Notes: a model not told the origin generated them from the sequence alone. A stretch of DNA of 64,000 nucleotides from Couchioplanes azureus (GCF_014648355.1 NZ_BMQY01000005.1:558001-622000); one strand, 5' to 3'; shown: positions 34,800 through 44,291, counted from the stretch's first letter. Made by a program: numbers and translations.

Positions 34800-35465
34800 A
34801 TGAACCGGCAGAGAACATTGATGCTGATCGGTGTCGTCGTGGTGGCCCTCGGCGCGGGCGGCACGGTACTGGCGGCACGCTCCGGGGAGGACGCTCCGGC
34901 CGCGGCACCCCGGGTCAGCTCCGGCCCGCCGGAACGCGTCATCCTGCCGGGACGACCGGGTGACTCCGCGGTCGTGACCGATTCCGACAAGGTGCGCGCA
35001 CCCGACGGGTCCACCTACAACTCGATCGACACCGCCTTCGTCCAGATGATGATCGTCCACCACGGACAGGCGATCGAGATGGCGAAGCTGGCACCCGGCC
35101 GCGCCGCCGACGCGCAGCTCCGGGCCCTGGCGGAGCGGATCAGCGCAGCACAAAGCCCCGAGGTCGGATGGCTGCAGGGATGGTTGCGGGACCGCAAGCT
35201 GCCCGCGAGCGACCCCGCACACGATCACCGCACGATGCCGGGTATGCAGTCGGAGGCCGCCATGGCGGCCCTGGCCGGGCTCACCGGGACGGCCTTCGAC
35301 CGCGAGTTCGTCCGGATGATGTCCGCTCATCATCGGGGCGCGATCCAGATGGCGGGCGACGCGCTCGGCGGCGGCGCCGACCCGGCGCTCCGCGAACTGG
35401 CCAACGAGATGGCGGTCGAGCAGGGCAGCGAGATCCGCCGGATGCACCAGCTGTCCGCCGGATAG
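34800..35465 (+). CDS. DUF305 secreted ferritin-like protein
   Basis: A 221-residue exported or N-terminally anchored protein (hydrophobic segment about 8-26). It has two DUF305 halves with paired metal-type motifs: FVQMMIVHHGQAIEMAKLA (about 81-99) and FVRMMSAHHRGAIQMAGDA (about 176-195), each with His-His and Met residues. The fold is a ferritin-like four-helix bundle; copper binding has been proposed for relatives. A TACGAT -10-like hexamer at 34743-34748 lies upstream. Divergent from the LVIVD gene. Confidence 0.87.
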   Translation: MNRQRTLMLIGVVVVALGAGGTVLAARSGEDAPAAAPRVSSGPPERVILPGRPGDSAVVTDSDKVRAPDGSTYNSIDTAFVQMMIVHHGQAIEMAKLAPGRAADAQLRALAERISAAQSPEVGWLQGWLRDRKLPASDPAHDHRTMPGMQSEAAMAALAGLTGTAFDREFVRMMSAHHRGAIQMAGDALGGGADPALRELANEMAVEQGSEIRRMHQLSAG

Positions 35466-35541
35466 GCGGCCGCGGTTACATCGATCACGTCCGCCTTCCG
35501 GCGGATGCGCCGGCACGGCGTTCGTGGATAGGTTGTCCGGT

Positions 35542-35862
35542 GTGAAGGGGAATGGTGTGCTCCGGCTGTCGCTCGCCACCTCCATCCTTTTCGCCCTGTT
35601 GACCGGCGCGGCTGCCACCGCCCCAGCGGCGGAGCCGGTGCCCGCTGCCCCGTCCACCGCCATCGCCGCCCCGGCGGTCGAGGCGTCCGAGGACACCCCG
35701 CCCGTCCTGGTCGAGTCCCCGGCCCTCGCCACGAGCCCGCCCGTCGCCGCCGCCGAGGCGGTCCCGCTGCCCGCGACCGGTGCCCCGGTCGCGGTCGCCC
35801 ACCTGCACGGCCGGTCCGGTGGTGCCGTCGCCGGGCCGCGGGCGCCTCCCGCCGCCGCCTGA
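35542..35862 (+). CDS. small secreted Ala/Pro-rich protein
   Basis: About 106 residues from GTG 35542 (a GTG at 35524 is also possible). Residues 5-28 form a signal peptide (VLRLSLATSILFALLTGAAATAPAAE). The rest is low-complexity Ala/Pro/Val with few charged residues and no Cys. No family recognised. The codon pattern is consistent with coding, but the composition makes it less certain than its neighbours. Confidence 0.5.
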   Translation: MKGNGVLRLSLATSILFALLTGAAATAPAAEPVPAAPSTAIAAPAVEASEDTPPVLVESPALATSPPVAAAEAVPLPATGAPVAVAHLHGRSGGAVAGPRAPPAAA

Positions 35863-35941
35863 TCGATCCGGCAGGACCCGGCCTTCAGACGTAGCCGGGG
35901 GTCATCGATTAGCGGCGTCATCGGCGGATAAGGAATGGGAC

Positions 35942-36829
35942 ATGGACTTCACGCTCGAGCTCCTCGGCGACACCAGCGGCCGGGTGGCGGTCATCTGGCT
36001 GGCGCTCCTCGCGCTGGCGGCGGTCGCGCTGGGCGCGCTCGCCCTGCCCGCGGGCGTACGCCGCCCGCGGGAGATCGCCGCGTGGCTGGCGGAGTCGGCG
36101 GCGCGCCGGCGCGCCGACCTGCGGCGCCGCGCCGGGCTGGCCCAGGAGACGATCCGGTACGCCGCGGAGGTCGCGGTGGCGGCGCAGGGCGCGGCCGCCA
36201 CCGCCGAGCGGCGCCGCGAGCGGTGCCAGCAGGCCCAGGCCGAGGTGGAGCGCGCCTGGCAGGCATGGCAGGACGCGGACGCGCGCCTCGAACGGGCCCG
36301 CCGGGCCGCGGCGTGGGCCACCCCGGAGACCGCGCCGTCGGCCGAGGAGGTCGCGGAGCGGGCACAGGCCCTGCGCCGGGCCGCGCAGGCCGCCTACCGC
36401 CGGGGTGACCTGTCCGACACCCAGCTGCTGGACGCGCTGACGTACCGCAACGGCTGGAATCCGGCGCTGCACCCGCTCGCCCAGGAGCTGGCCCTCGCCC
36501 GGGCCACGGCGAGTCACCGCTTCGCCGCGTACCAGCAGGCGCTGACCGGGGAGGAGGCCGCCTGGCAGGCCGCCGACGTGGCGACCGCCGCGGTCCGGAC
36601 CCTGCGCCACGAGGCGACGGCCGCACAGGCGCGCGCCGACGCGGCCTGGGAGGCGCTGCCGGAGCGAGCCCGCGCCCTCCTGCGCCAGGTCCCTTCCCCC
36701 GCCTCCGAGACCACGCAGGCCCTGGCGACCCAGGATGCCGGGCCGACCCAGGAGATCCGGCCGCGGCGGGAGGTGCCGTCCTGGGCGCAGCCGACCGGCG
36801 GGCGGCCGCGGATCGCCGGGGTGCGCTGA
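35942..36829 (+). CDS. membrane-anchored coiled-coil protein of unknown function
   Basis: A 295-residue protein; ATG 35942 has AAGGA 6 nt upstream. One transmembrane helix (about 15-40) is followed by a long Ala/Arg/Glu-rich helical region (about 45-250) with heptad-like patterning, broken by a short NGWNPALHPLAQEL segment near 180. The C-terminus is Pro-rich and basic. It could be a scaffold or envelope-associated protein; nothing resembling DivIVA or other named families was recognised. The next gene, an ATP-grasp enzyme, starts 5 nt after the stop, so the two are cotranscribed. Confidence 0.75.
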   Translation: MDFTLELLGDTSGRVAVIWLALLALAAVALGALALPAGVRRPREIAAWLAESAARRRADLRRRAGLAQETIRYAAEVAVAAQGAAATAERRRERCQQAQAEVERAWQAWQDADARLERARRAAAWATPETAPSAEEVAERAQALRRAAQAAYRRGDLSDTQLLDALTYRNGWNPALHPLAQELALARATASHRFAAYQQALTGEEAAWQAADVATAAVRTLRHEATAAQARADAAWEALPERARALLRQVPSPASETTQALATQDAGPTQEIRPRREVPSWAQPTGGRPRIAGVR

Positions 36830-36834
36830 CGAGC

Positions 36835-37731
36835 ATGCGGATCGCCCTGGTCACCTCGCACCGGTTCCCCGAACCACACTGGCGGGACGAGGACACCCCG
36901 CTGGTGGCACGGGAGCTGCGCGAGCGCGGCGCGACCTGCGACGTCGTGACCTGGGACGGCGCCGAACGGGTCGAGTGGGCCGGCTACGGCGCGGTGGTGC
37001 TGCAGTCGCCATGGAGCATGTGGACGCGACTGCCCGCCTTCGACGAATGGCTGTGGGACCGCGAGCTCGACGGCACCCGCCTGCTCAACCCGCTCGACGC
37101 GATCGCCCTCGGCGCGAACAAGCGGTATCTGTCACAGCTGGGCGCCGCGGGGGTACCGATAGTGCCGTCGACGCTGGTCGAGGAGCCGGACGCCGCCACC
37201 CTGCGCGCCGTCTTCGCCGCGGCGGACGCCTCCCGGCCCACCGTCGTCGCCAAGCCCATCGCCTCCGGCGGCACCCTCGGCGCCCGGGAGTTCACGATGG
37301 ACGAGCTGTCCGCCCTGGTCGCCTACCTGCGCGAGCTGGGGCCGGCGCTCGTGCAGCCGTACGTGACGGCCATCGACGCCCACCGGGAGCTCGGCGTCGT
37401 CACGCTCGACGGCACGATCTCGCACGCCGTGACCAAGGCGGCGATCCTGCGGCCCGGCGACAGCCCCCGGGCGTTCCACCCGGACCCGCAGCCGTACCCG
37501 GGGCTCACCGCCCAGCAGGAGCGGGTGATCCGGCACGCGTACGCCGAGCTGCGCAAGCTGCTGGTCAACGAGCCGTTGTCGGTGCGGCTCGACTTCATCA
37601 TCGACCCGGCGTCCCCCTCCGGCCTGCTGCTGCTCGAGGTGGAGATGGTCGCCCCGGTGAAGTTCCTTCCGCTGTTCCCCGAGCAGTGTGCCAACTACGC
37701 CGAGGCGATCCTCGCCCGCGCCCGGTCCTGA
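36835..37731 (+). CDS. ATP-grasp (RimK/glutathione-synthase-like) enzyme
   Basis: A 298-residue cytoplasmic enzyme. Pre-ATP-grasp half 1-95 (IALVTSHRFPEPHWRDEDTPLVARELRERG), then the ATP-binding part: PTVVAKPIASGGTLGAREF (about 138-156), ALVQPYVTAI and, at the C-terminus, SVRLDFIIDPASPSGLLLLEVEMVAP, the metal-binding strand with its acidic pair. The family joins a carboxylate to an amine using ATP. It is coupled to the coiled-coil membrane gene, not to the biosynthetic cluster 12 kb away, and is distinct from both ATP-grasp proteins there. Substrates unknown. Confidence 0.83.
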   Translation: MRIALVTSHRFPEPHWRDEDTPLVARELRERGATCDVVTWDGAERVEWAGYGAVVLQSPWSMWTRLPAFDEWLWDRELDGTRLLNPLDAIALGANKRYLSQLGAAGVPIVPSTLVEEPDAATLRAVFAAADASRPTVVAKPIASGGTLGAREFTMDELSALVAYLRELGPALVQPYVTAIDAHRELGVVTLDGTISHAVTKAAILRPGDSPRAFHPDPQPYPGLTAQQERVIRHAYAELRKLLVNEPLSVRLDFIIDPASPSGLLLLEVEMVAPVKFLPLFPEQCANYAEAILARARS

Positions 37732-37791
37732 GGTCGTATTGAGGGGCCGGCGGCCTTGGCCGTCCGTCCTCGGCGCTCATACGCTCCGCGC

Positions 37792-38958
37792 ATGAGGAAA
37801 ACCCTGGGCGTCGCGGTCGCCGGGTTCGGCTGGATGGGCCGCGTGCACACCCAGTCCTACCTGCGGGTTCTGCATCACTTCCCGGATCTTCCGGTACGCC
37901 CGGAGCTGGTGGCCGTCGCGGACGAGGTGCCGGGCCGGGCCGAGGAGGCCGCCGAGCGCTACGGCTTCGCGACCGCCACCCGTGACTGGCGCGAGCTGCT
38001 CGCCGACCCGGCGGTCCGGGCGGCGAGCATCGGCGCCCCGAACTTCCTGCACCGCGAGATGGGCGTCGCGCTGGCCCGGGCCGGCAAGCACGTCTGGATC
38101 GAGAAGCCGGTCGGCCTCACCGCCGCCGACGCCCGGGCGGTCGCCGCCGCGGTCCGCGAGTCCGGCGTCCAGGGCACCGTCGGGTTCAACTACCGCCACG
38201 CCCCCGCCGTGGCCGCCGCCCGCGAGCTGATCGCCGGCGGCGAGCTCGGCGCGGTCACCCATGCGCGTTTCCGCCTCTTCAGCGACTACGCCGCCCACCC
38301 GGACGGGGCGCTGAGCTGGCGTTTCGAGCGAGCCCGCGGCGGCAGCGGCGTGCTCGCAGACCTGGCCGCCCACGGCGTGGACCTGCTCCGGCACCTGCTC
38401 GGCGAGATCGAGTCGCTGGTCGCCGACACCGCCGTCTTCGTGCCCGAGCGCCCCCGGCCGACCGGCGCGACCGCCGGGCACACCCGGGCCGCCGGCGGCG
38501 AGCCGGGCCCCGTCGAGAACGAGGACTACGTCGCGGCGCACCTGCGGCTCGCGTCCGGGGCGCGGGCCGTGCTGGAGGCGAGCCGGGTCGCCGTCGGGGA
38601 GCAGAACAGCTACGGCTTCGAGGTGCACGGGACCCGCGGCGCGGTGGCGTGGGACTTCCGCCGCCTGGGCGAGCTGGCCGTCAGCACCGGCGGCGACTAC
38701 CAGGACCAGCCCACCCGTACGGTTCTGGTGGGGCCGGGCCACGGCGAGTACGCGGCCTTCCAGCCGGGCAGCGGCAACGCCATGGGGTACGACGACCTCA
38801 AGGTGATCGAGGCGTGGCACTTCCTGCGCTCGATCGCGGAGGGCCGGCCGTACGGTGCCACCCTCGACGACGCGGTCCGCGCCGCGGAGGTCCTCGACGC
38901 GATGGCGGTGTCCGCCGAGACCCGCGCCTGGGTGACGCCGGCTCAGCTGAGCACGTAG
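37792..38958 (+). CDS. Gfo/Idh/MocA-family oxidoreductase
   Basis: A 388-residue NAD(P)-dependent sugar/polyol dehydrogenase-type protein. The N-terminal Rossmann motif GFGWMGRVHTQSY (about 10-22), the EKPVGLTAADA segment (about 102-112, including the catalytic-type lysine of EKP) and the C-terminal alpha/beta domain are typical. Relatives are found in inositol and sugar catabolism. It stands alone; its 3' end overlaps the convergent diguanylate cyclase gene by 16 nt. Confidence 0.88.
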   Translation: MRKTLGVAVAGFGWMGRVHTQSYLRVLHHFPDLPVRPELVAVADEVPGRAEEAAERYGFATATRDWRELLADPAVRAASIGAPNFLHREMGVALARAGKHVWIEKPVGLTAADARAVAAAVRESGVQGTVGFNYRHAPAVAAARELIAGGELGAVTHARFRLFSDYAAHPDGALSWRFERARGGSGVLADLAAHGVDLLRHLLGEIESLVADTAVFVPERPRPTGATAGHTRAAGGEPGPVENEDYVAAHLRLASGARAVLEASRVAVGEQNSYGFEVHGTRGAVAWDFRRLGELAVSTGGDYQDQPTRTVLVGPGHGEYAAFQPGSGNAMGYDDLKVIEAWHFLRSIAEGRPYGATLDDAVRAAEVLDAMAVSAETRAWVTPAQLST

Positions 38959-40430
38959 CGGCCGCGCCCCAGCTGCTTGGCCCGGTACATCGCCGCGTCG
39001 GCGACGCGCAGCAGGGCCTCGTCGCCGGCCACGTCGCGGGCCGCGATGCCGATGCTGGTGCCGACGACCAGCTGGTGCCCCTCGTACGGCACCGGCCAGG
39101 CGATCTCGGTCAGCAGCCGCTCGGCGAGCCGCACCGCCTCGTCGGCCGCCACGCCCGGCAGCAACAGGACGAACTCGTCGCCGCCGAGCCGGGCCACGAG
39201 ATCCTGCTCGCGGACCGCCGCGGAGAGCCGTTCCGCGATCGCGAGCAGGACCGCGTCCCCGGCTTCGTGGCCGTACCTGTCGTTGATGTCCTTGAAGCCG
39301 TCGAGATCGAGGTAGAGGACCGCGACCGGGTCGTCCGGCGCCGGCACCGCACGGGCGAGCCGGTCCCGCAGGACCGAGCGGTTGGCCAGGCCGGTGAGCG
39401 GGTCGCGGCGCGCCTGCTGCGCCAGCAACGCCTGGGCACGCTCCTGCTCGCGTACGGCGGTCGTGAACCGGACGATCACCAGCAGGGCGCAGGCCGCCGA
39501 GGCCACCACCGCGGTGATCTTGTCATCGGCGACGAGGGTGAGCAGCGGAGCCGTCATGAGCGCGATGGCCAGGAAGAAGATCCGGGCCGGGTGCAGGACC
39601 GTGACCTCCGTGCCCGGACTGGTGAGCTCGAGCCGGGCGGGGTGCATCCCGGCCGCGACGAGCAGGGCGTTGCCGAAGAGTACCGCGGCGCTGAGGCGGC
39701 CGTAGAGCTCCTCGGACAGCACGTACGGCAGGACGTTCCAGGCCAGATCCATGCTCAGGAACCACATCGCCCCCGCGAGCACGAGCCGGGTGGGCGCGGT
39801 CCGCACGCCGGGCGACATCGCCACGACGAGCGCACCGCTGAGCAGGACGACGTCGGCGAAGGGATAGAGCAGGGGCACCGCGGACTCGGCCAGCGCGAAG
39901 CCCTCGGCCAGCGGCTTCATGATGAACTGCCAGCTGACGGCGCCGGCCGCGACCGTCAGGGTGAGCGCGTCCACGACGGCGCCCCGCAACCGCCCCGGCG
40001 CCCGGCGCCGTGCCATCAGCGCCAGGGCCGCCGCCAGCAGCGGATATCCGCCCAGCCAGAACGCGTCGGCGATGCCCACGGCCGGGACGCCGCCGAGGAA
40101 GTGCGCCGCCACCAGCTCGTACGCGTCCCCGGCGAACCACAGGGTCATCCCGGCGGCGACGAGCGCCCACGGCAGCCGCTCCCGCCCCCGCTGCTCGGCC
40201 ACCGTCACCCGCGCCACCAGCTGCCGGGCGGGCGCCGAGCGGTGCCGGGGCCGCGGGCGGTGCTGTCGCCGTGGCCCCATCCGCAGGACGGAACACCAGG
40301 CCAGCGCGCACAGCGTGGCGTACGTGACCAGGTGGATGAGCTCGCCGGCGAGCGTGTAGAAGACGGCCGTCTCCACGAGGGTGACGACGAACATCACCAG
40401 CAGGAAGAGGCGAACGCCGGACCGGGCCAC
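38943..40430 (-). CDS. diguanylate cyclase with integral membrane sensor
   Basis: A 495-residue membrane protein with about 10 hydrophobic segments over residues 1-325, then a GGDEF domain (about 335-495). The active-site signature is GGDEF at 416-420. The inhibitory c-di-GMP site RxxD is intact (R407-D410, five residues upstream). The protein should therefore make c-di-GMP from two GTP and be subject to product inhibition. No EAL domain. In actinomycetes c-di-GMP links to development through BldD. The membrane part may sense an unknown signal. Confidence 0.92.
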   Translation of the reverse strand: MARSGVRLFLLVMFVVTLVETAVFYTLAGELIHLVTYATLCALAWCSVLRMGPRRQHRPRPRHRSAPARQLVARVTVAEQRGRERLPWALVAAGMTLWFAGDAYELVAAHFLGGVPAVGIADAFWLGGYPLLAAALALMARRRAPGRLRGAVVDALTLTVAAGAVSWQFIMKPLAEGFALAESAVPLLYPFADVVLLSGALVVAMSPGVRTAPTRLVLAGAMWFLSMDLAWNVLPYVLSEELYGRLSAAVLFGNALLVAAGMHPARLELTSPGTEVTVLHPARIFFLAIALMTAPLLTLVADDKITAVVASAACALLVIVRFTTAVREQERAQALLAQQARRDPLTGLANRSVLRDRLARAVPAPDDPVAVLYLDLDGFKDINDRYGHEAGDAVLLAIAERLSAAVREQDLVARLGGDEFVLLLPGVAADEAVRLAERLLTEIAWPVPYEGHQLVVGTSIGIAARDVAGDEALLRVADAAMYRAKQLGRGRYVLS

Positions 40431-40573
40431 GCCGGACCATCGTCAGGTTCCGGCGGGCACATGAGCGGTTGTGCGCTCCCTAACGGGTTGCGCCTCGGGT
40501 CACCTTTCCGCTGGCGGACCGCCGCCCGTTTGTGCGTACTGTGCCGCGCTCGCCTCTCCGTCGCCGGAAATGA

Positions 40574-41698
40574 TCAGAGGTAGGCGCGTCCCGCGTTCCG
40601 CTTGATCGCGTCCTCCCAGCCGGCGAGGTCCGACGGGCTCCGGTCGGTCACGCCCACGTAGTCGGCGGACGGGCGGATGATCTTCCCGAGGCGCTTCTGC
40701 TCGAGGATGTGGCTCGCCCACCCCGCGGTCCGGGCGCAGGTGAACATGGAGGTGAACATCGGCGCCGGCACCTCGGCGAAGTCCAGGATGATCGCTGCCC
40801 AGAACTCGACGTTGGTCTCCAGCACCCGGTCCGGCTTGCGCTCGCGCAGCTCGGTCAGGGCCGCGTCCTCCAGCGCCTTCGCCACCTCGTACCGCGGGGC
40901 GCCCAGCTCCTTGGCGGTCGCGCGCAGCAGCCGCGCCCGCGGGTCCTCGGCGCGGTAGATCGCGTGGCCGAAGCCCATGAGCCGCTGGCCGCTGTCGAGC
41001 ACCTGCTTGACGTACGCCCGGGCATCGCCGGACCGCTCGACCGCCTCGACCATGTGCAACGCCCGCGACGGCGCGCCGCCGTGCAGCGGGCCGGACATCG
41101 CCGCGACCGCCGCCGACATCGCGGCCGGCACGTCGGCACCCGTGCTGGCGACCACCCGAGCGGTGAAGGTCGACGCGTTCATGCCATGCTCGGCCGCCGA
41201 GATCCAGTAGCGGTCGATCGCGCTGACGTGCCGGGGGTCGGGCTCGCCACGCCACTGGACCATGAACCGCTCGACGATGCTGGACGCCTCGTCGACGCGC
41301 TGGCGGGGCACGGCCGGCAGCTCGCCACCCCGCGCGCCCTGGGCGACGAGGGAGAGCATGGTGGCCGACGTCCGCGCCAGGTCGGCCCGCGCCCGGGCAT
41401 CGTCGATGTCGATCACCGGACGCGCGCCCCAGGCCGGCGCCGCCGTCGCGATCGCCGCCTGCACGTCGGCCCGGACGTCGCCGGAGCGCAGGGTCAGCGG
41501 GTACGGCTCCTCGGGCTGCAACGGGGAGCCGAAGTCCCCGTCGACGAGCAGCCCCCACACGTCGGCGAAGGACACCTTGCCGACGAGCTTCTCGATGTCG
41601 ATGCCGCGGTAACGCAGGGACCCGCCGTCGCGGTCGGGTTCCGCGATCTCGGTGTCGAAAGCGACAACTCCGGCGAGGCCAGGGGGAACGGTCAGCAT
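40574..41698 (-). CDS. citrate synthase
   Basis: A 374-residue enzyme of the short type II-like bacterial group (CitA/citrate synthase 2). ATG 41698 follows GGGAG; the frame is open further upstream but not protein-like. Typical elements: LRYRGIDIEKLVG near the N-terminus, ISAAEHGMNASTFTARVVASTG (active-site His), GPLHGGAPSRA, MGFGHAIYRAEDPRA (second His) and the terminal RPSADYVG. Reaction: acetyl-CoA plus oxaloacetate to citrate. The family also includes 2-methylcitrate synthases; no prp genes are nearby. Followed on the same strand by the diguanylate cyclase 143 nt later. Confidence 0.92.
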   Translation of the reverse strand: MLTVPPGLAGVVAFDTEIAEPDRDGGSLRYRGIDIEKLVGKVSFADVWGLLVDGDFGSPLQPEEPYPLTLRSGDVRADVQAAIATAAPAWGARPVIDIDDARARADLARTSATMLSLVAQGARGGELPAVPRQRVDEASSIVERFMVQWRGEPDPRHVSAIDRYWISAAEHGMNASTFTARVVASTGADVPAAMSAAVAAMSGPLHGGAPSRALHMVEAVERSGDARAYVKQVLDSGQRLMGFGHAIYRAEDPRARLLRATAKELGAPRYEVAKALEDAALTELRERKPDRVLETNVEFWAAIILDFAEVPAPMFTSMFTCARTAGWASHILEQKRLGKIIRPSADYVGVTDRSPSDLAGWEDAIKRNAGRAYL

Positions 41699-41847
41699 GG
41701 TGACTCCCGGTGAACGCATCGGTGGATCTCGAATCCTACGGCTGGTCAGGCCGTTCGAGCGTGGGGAAAATGTCACACCGCGTGAGTCTGCCGGATCGGG
41801 CCGCCAGCCCTCACCATGCCGCTCCCCTGGCTTGTCGGCCGCCGGGC

Positions 41848-42468
41848 TCAGGCGAAGCGCGCCGGATCGCCGGCGCCGACCCGCAGCACCTCCGGCGTGC
41901 CCTCGGAGAGATCCACGACGGTGGTGGGCACCGTGCCGCACTCCCCCGAATCGATCACCGCGTCGACCGCGTGGTCCAGCCGCTCCTTGATCTCCCAGCC
42001 CTGGGTGAGCGGCTCCTCCTCGTCGGGCAGCAGCAGGGTGCTGGAGAGCAGCGGCTCCCCCAGCTCGGCGAGGATCGCCTGGGTCACCGCATGCTCGGGG
42101 ATGCGTACCCCGACGGTCTTCTTCTTGGGATGCAACAGCCGCCGCGGCACCTCCCGGGTGGCCGGCAGGATGAACGTGTAACTGCCCGGCGTCGCCGCCT
42201 TGACCGCGCGGAAGACGGCGTTGTTGATCTGCACGAGCTGGCCGAGCTGAGCGAAGTCCCGGCACACCAGGGTGAAATGGTGACCACCGCCCAGATTCCG
42301 GATCTCGCGGATCCGGTCGATCCCGGCGGCGTTGCCGATCCGGCAACCCAGCGCATAGCAGGAGTCCGTCGGGTAGGCGATCAATCCGTCGTCGCGCAGC
42401 ACGCCGACGATTTGGGCGATGGCCCGGGCCTGAGGGTTGTCCGGGTGAACGTCGAAGTACTTGGCCAC
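41848..42468 (-). CDS. Sua5/YciO/YrdC-family protein
   Basis: A 206-residue protein of the YrdC fold. The N-terminal DGLIAYPTDSCYALGCRIGNAAGIDRIREIRN and KKKTVGVRIPEH segments are those of threonylcarbamoyl-AMP synthases. The KxR and SxN-type nucleotide-binding positions are only partly visible, and the overall pattern is closer to the YciO branch, whose in vivo role is less certain than that of YrdC/Sua5 (L-threonine, bicarbonate and ATP to threonylcarbamoyl-AMP for tRNA t6A). Monocistronic. Confidence 0.85.
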   Translation of the reverse strand: MAKYFDVHPDNPQARAIAQIVGVLRDDGLIAYPTDSCYALGCRIGNAAGIDRIREIRNLGGGHHFTLVCRDFAQLGQLVQINNAVFRAVKAATPGSYTFILPATREVPRRLLHPKKKTVGVRIPEHAVTQAILAELGEPLLSSTLLLPDEEEPLTQGWEIKERLDHAVDAVIDSGECGTVPTTVVDLSEGTPEVLRVGAGDPARFA

Positions 42469-42514
42469 CCGGAAAGCCTAGATCGCGCGGGAGCGGCGTG
42501 GCCGCGTCCCGCAC

Positions 42515-43369
42515 CTATTTCGTCTCGGCATAGGCGCTGCCGACGGGGGGGATCTCGTCGGCCCGGGCCCGGGACAGCAGTGCCACCCCCGTACCCGCCG
42601 CGAGCGCGCTCATCCCGGCGACCGCGACGCCGACTGTGCCGCCGACGATCCGCTCACCGAGCAGCACCAGGCCGACGGTGGCCGCGGCCACCGGGTTGGC
42701 CAGGGCGACGACCGCCAGCGGCGCCGCAAGCCCGGCCCGGTACGACCGCTGGGCGAAGAGCAGGCCGGCGCAGGCCAGCACCCCGACGGCGATCGCGGCC
42801 AGGGCGACGAACGGACGCAGCAGGGCGCCGAACCCGTACCCGGCGATGTGCACGGCAACCGTCTGAGTGAGCGCGGACGAGACGCCGAAGGCGACCCCGC
42901 CGGCCGCCGCGGCCCACAGCCCCGAGGCGCCGGGCACCGCGCTCCAGCCGCCGAGCGCCGTGAGCACCGCGGCGGCCACGAGCAGCAGTCCGATCAGATG
43001 CCCGGCGCTGAGCACCCCGACGTCCCCGGCCGAGCCGGCGAGCACCATGATGCCGCCCAGGCCGGCCACGGTCAGCGCGATGCCGTGCCACTCCGATCTC
43101 GTGACAGCCCGCCGCATGCGCCACGCGCCGAGCGCCACCGCCAGCACGAGGGTGATCACGCCCAGCGGCTGGACCAGGGACAGCGGGCCGTACCGGAGCG
43201 CGACGACATGCAGCGCCGCACCGCCACCGTTCAGACCGATCGCCACCCACCACGACGACGTGCGCAGCAGTACGGTCGCCGGACGGTCCGCGATCCGCTC
43301 CTGAAGAACCGCGGCCGCCGCGTACGACAGCGCGGAAGCGACGCAGAGCGAGACCGCGATCAGGGGCAT
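42515..43369 (-). CDS. DMT-superfamily (EamA-like) transporter
   Basis: A 284-residue integral membrane protein. ATG 43369 has GGAAG upstream; a GTG at 43384 adds five residues. Nine to ten hydrophobic helices form two EamA-like halves, without signal peptide or large soluble loops. Substrate unknown. It is transcribed divergently from the AlaX gene with about 120 nt between starts. Confidence 0.83.
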   Translation of the reverse strand: MPLIAVSLCVASALSYAAAAVLQERIADRPATVLLRTSSWWVAIGLNGGGAALHVVALRYGPLSLVQPLGVITLVLAVALGAWRMRRAVTRSEWHGIALTVAGLGGIMVLAGSAGDVGVLSAGHLIGLLLVAAAVLTALGGWSAVPGASGLWAAAAGGVAFGVSSALTQTVAVHIAGYGFGALLRPFVALAAIAVGVLACAGLLFAQRSYRAGLAAPLAVVALANPVAAATVGLVLLGERIVGGTVGVAVAGMSALAAGTGVALLSRARADEIPPVGSAYAETK

Positions 43370-43489
43370 CTCCGACACTTCCACGACGAGAACCTATGCG
43401 CCCACCGGCCACCGGCGCGTCGTCCGCGAGCGGTAGTTTCGCCGAGTCCCCGTACGGCTTGCGCGGTACCGCGGGCCTACTCTGCACGC

Positions 43490-44233
43490 ATGAGTTTCGC
43501 GCAACACGGACACACTCACCGTCTGGACTGGACGGACCCGGCGATCCGCGAGTGGGACTGCACAGTCGTCTGGTCCGATCCCGCGGATCCGGAGGCGGGC
43601 ATCGTGCTCGACCGCTCCGCCTTCTACCCGGGAGGCGGCGGCCAGCCACCGGACCACGGCGTCCTGCTCTGGGAAGGCGTCCAGACCCGCGTCGTCGACA
43701 CCCGCAAGGGCGACGACCTCTACCTGATTCCGGCGCCGGGCGACCCCGTACCGCGAGCCGGCACCACCGTCCGCGGCGCGATCGACGACGAACGGCGCAG
43801 CACCCTGATGCGTACCCACTCCGGGCTGCACATCCTCTGCGGCACGGTGTTCCGCGACTTCGGTGCCCTGGTCACCGGCGGCAACATGCAGCCGGGCGAG
43901 GCCCGGATGGACTTCAACCTGCCCGAGGTGCCGCCCGGCTTCAAGCAGGCGCTCGAGGACGCCGTCAACGCGGAGATCGCCGCCGACCGCAAGATCGTGG
44001 CTCGCGTCCTGCCCCGCGACGAAGCCCTGCGCATCCCGGATCTGGTCCGCACCCAGGATGCCCTGCCACCGCTCGAAAACCCGGAGATCCGCGTCATCGA
44101 CATCGTCGGCCTCGACGTCCAGGCCGACGGAGGCACGCACGTCGCGTCGACCGCCCAGGTGGGCCGGGTCCAGGTCGTCAAGGTGGAGAGCAAAGGCCGG
44201 CAGAACCGACGCGTACGGATCAAACTGGCCTGA
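43490..44233 (+). CDS. alanyl-tRNA editing protein AlaX-type
   Basis: A 247-residue stand-alone editing domain, homologous to the AlaRS editing region, that deacylates mischarged Ser- or Gly-tRNA(Ala). The AxxxH-type zinc motif is RTHSGLHIL with H110 and H114. The second half of the site, usually CGGTH, reads ADGGTHV (D213, H217), so the Cys ligand is replaced by Asp. The N-terminal YPGGGGQPPDHG loop is conserved. Monocistronic; ATG 43490. Confidence 0.87.
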   Translation: MSFAQHGHTHRLDWTDPAIREWDCTVVWSDPADPEAGIVLDRSAFYPGGGGQPPDHGVLLWEGVQTRVVDTRKGDDLYLIPAPGDPVPRAGTTVRGAIDDERRSTLMRTHSGLHILCGTVFRDFGALVTGGNMQPGEARMDFNLPEVPPGFKQALEDAVNAEIAADRKIVARVLPRDEALRIPDLVRTQDALPPLENPEIRVIDIVGLDVQADGGTHVASTAQVGRVQVVKVESKGRQNRRVRIKLA

Positions 44234-44291
44234 TCGTGTCCGCCGGACGCGTCTGGGCCGGCCATTCGTCAGAAGACGGTAAGGAGTCAGA

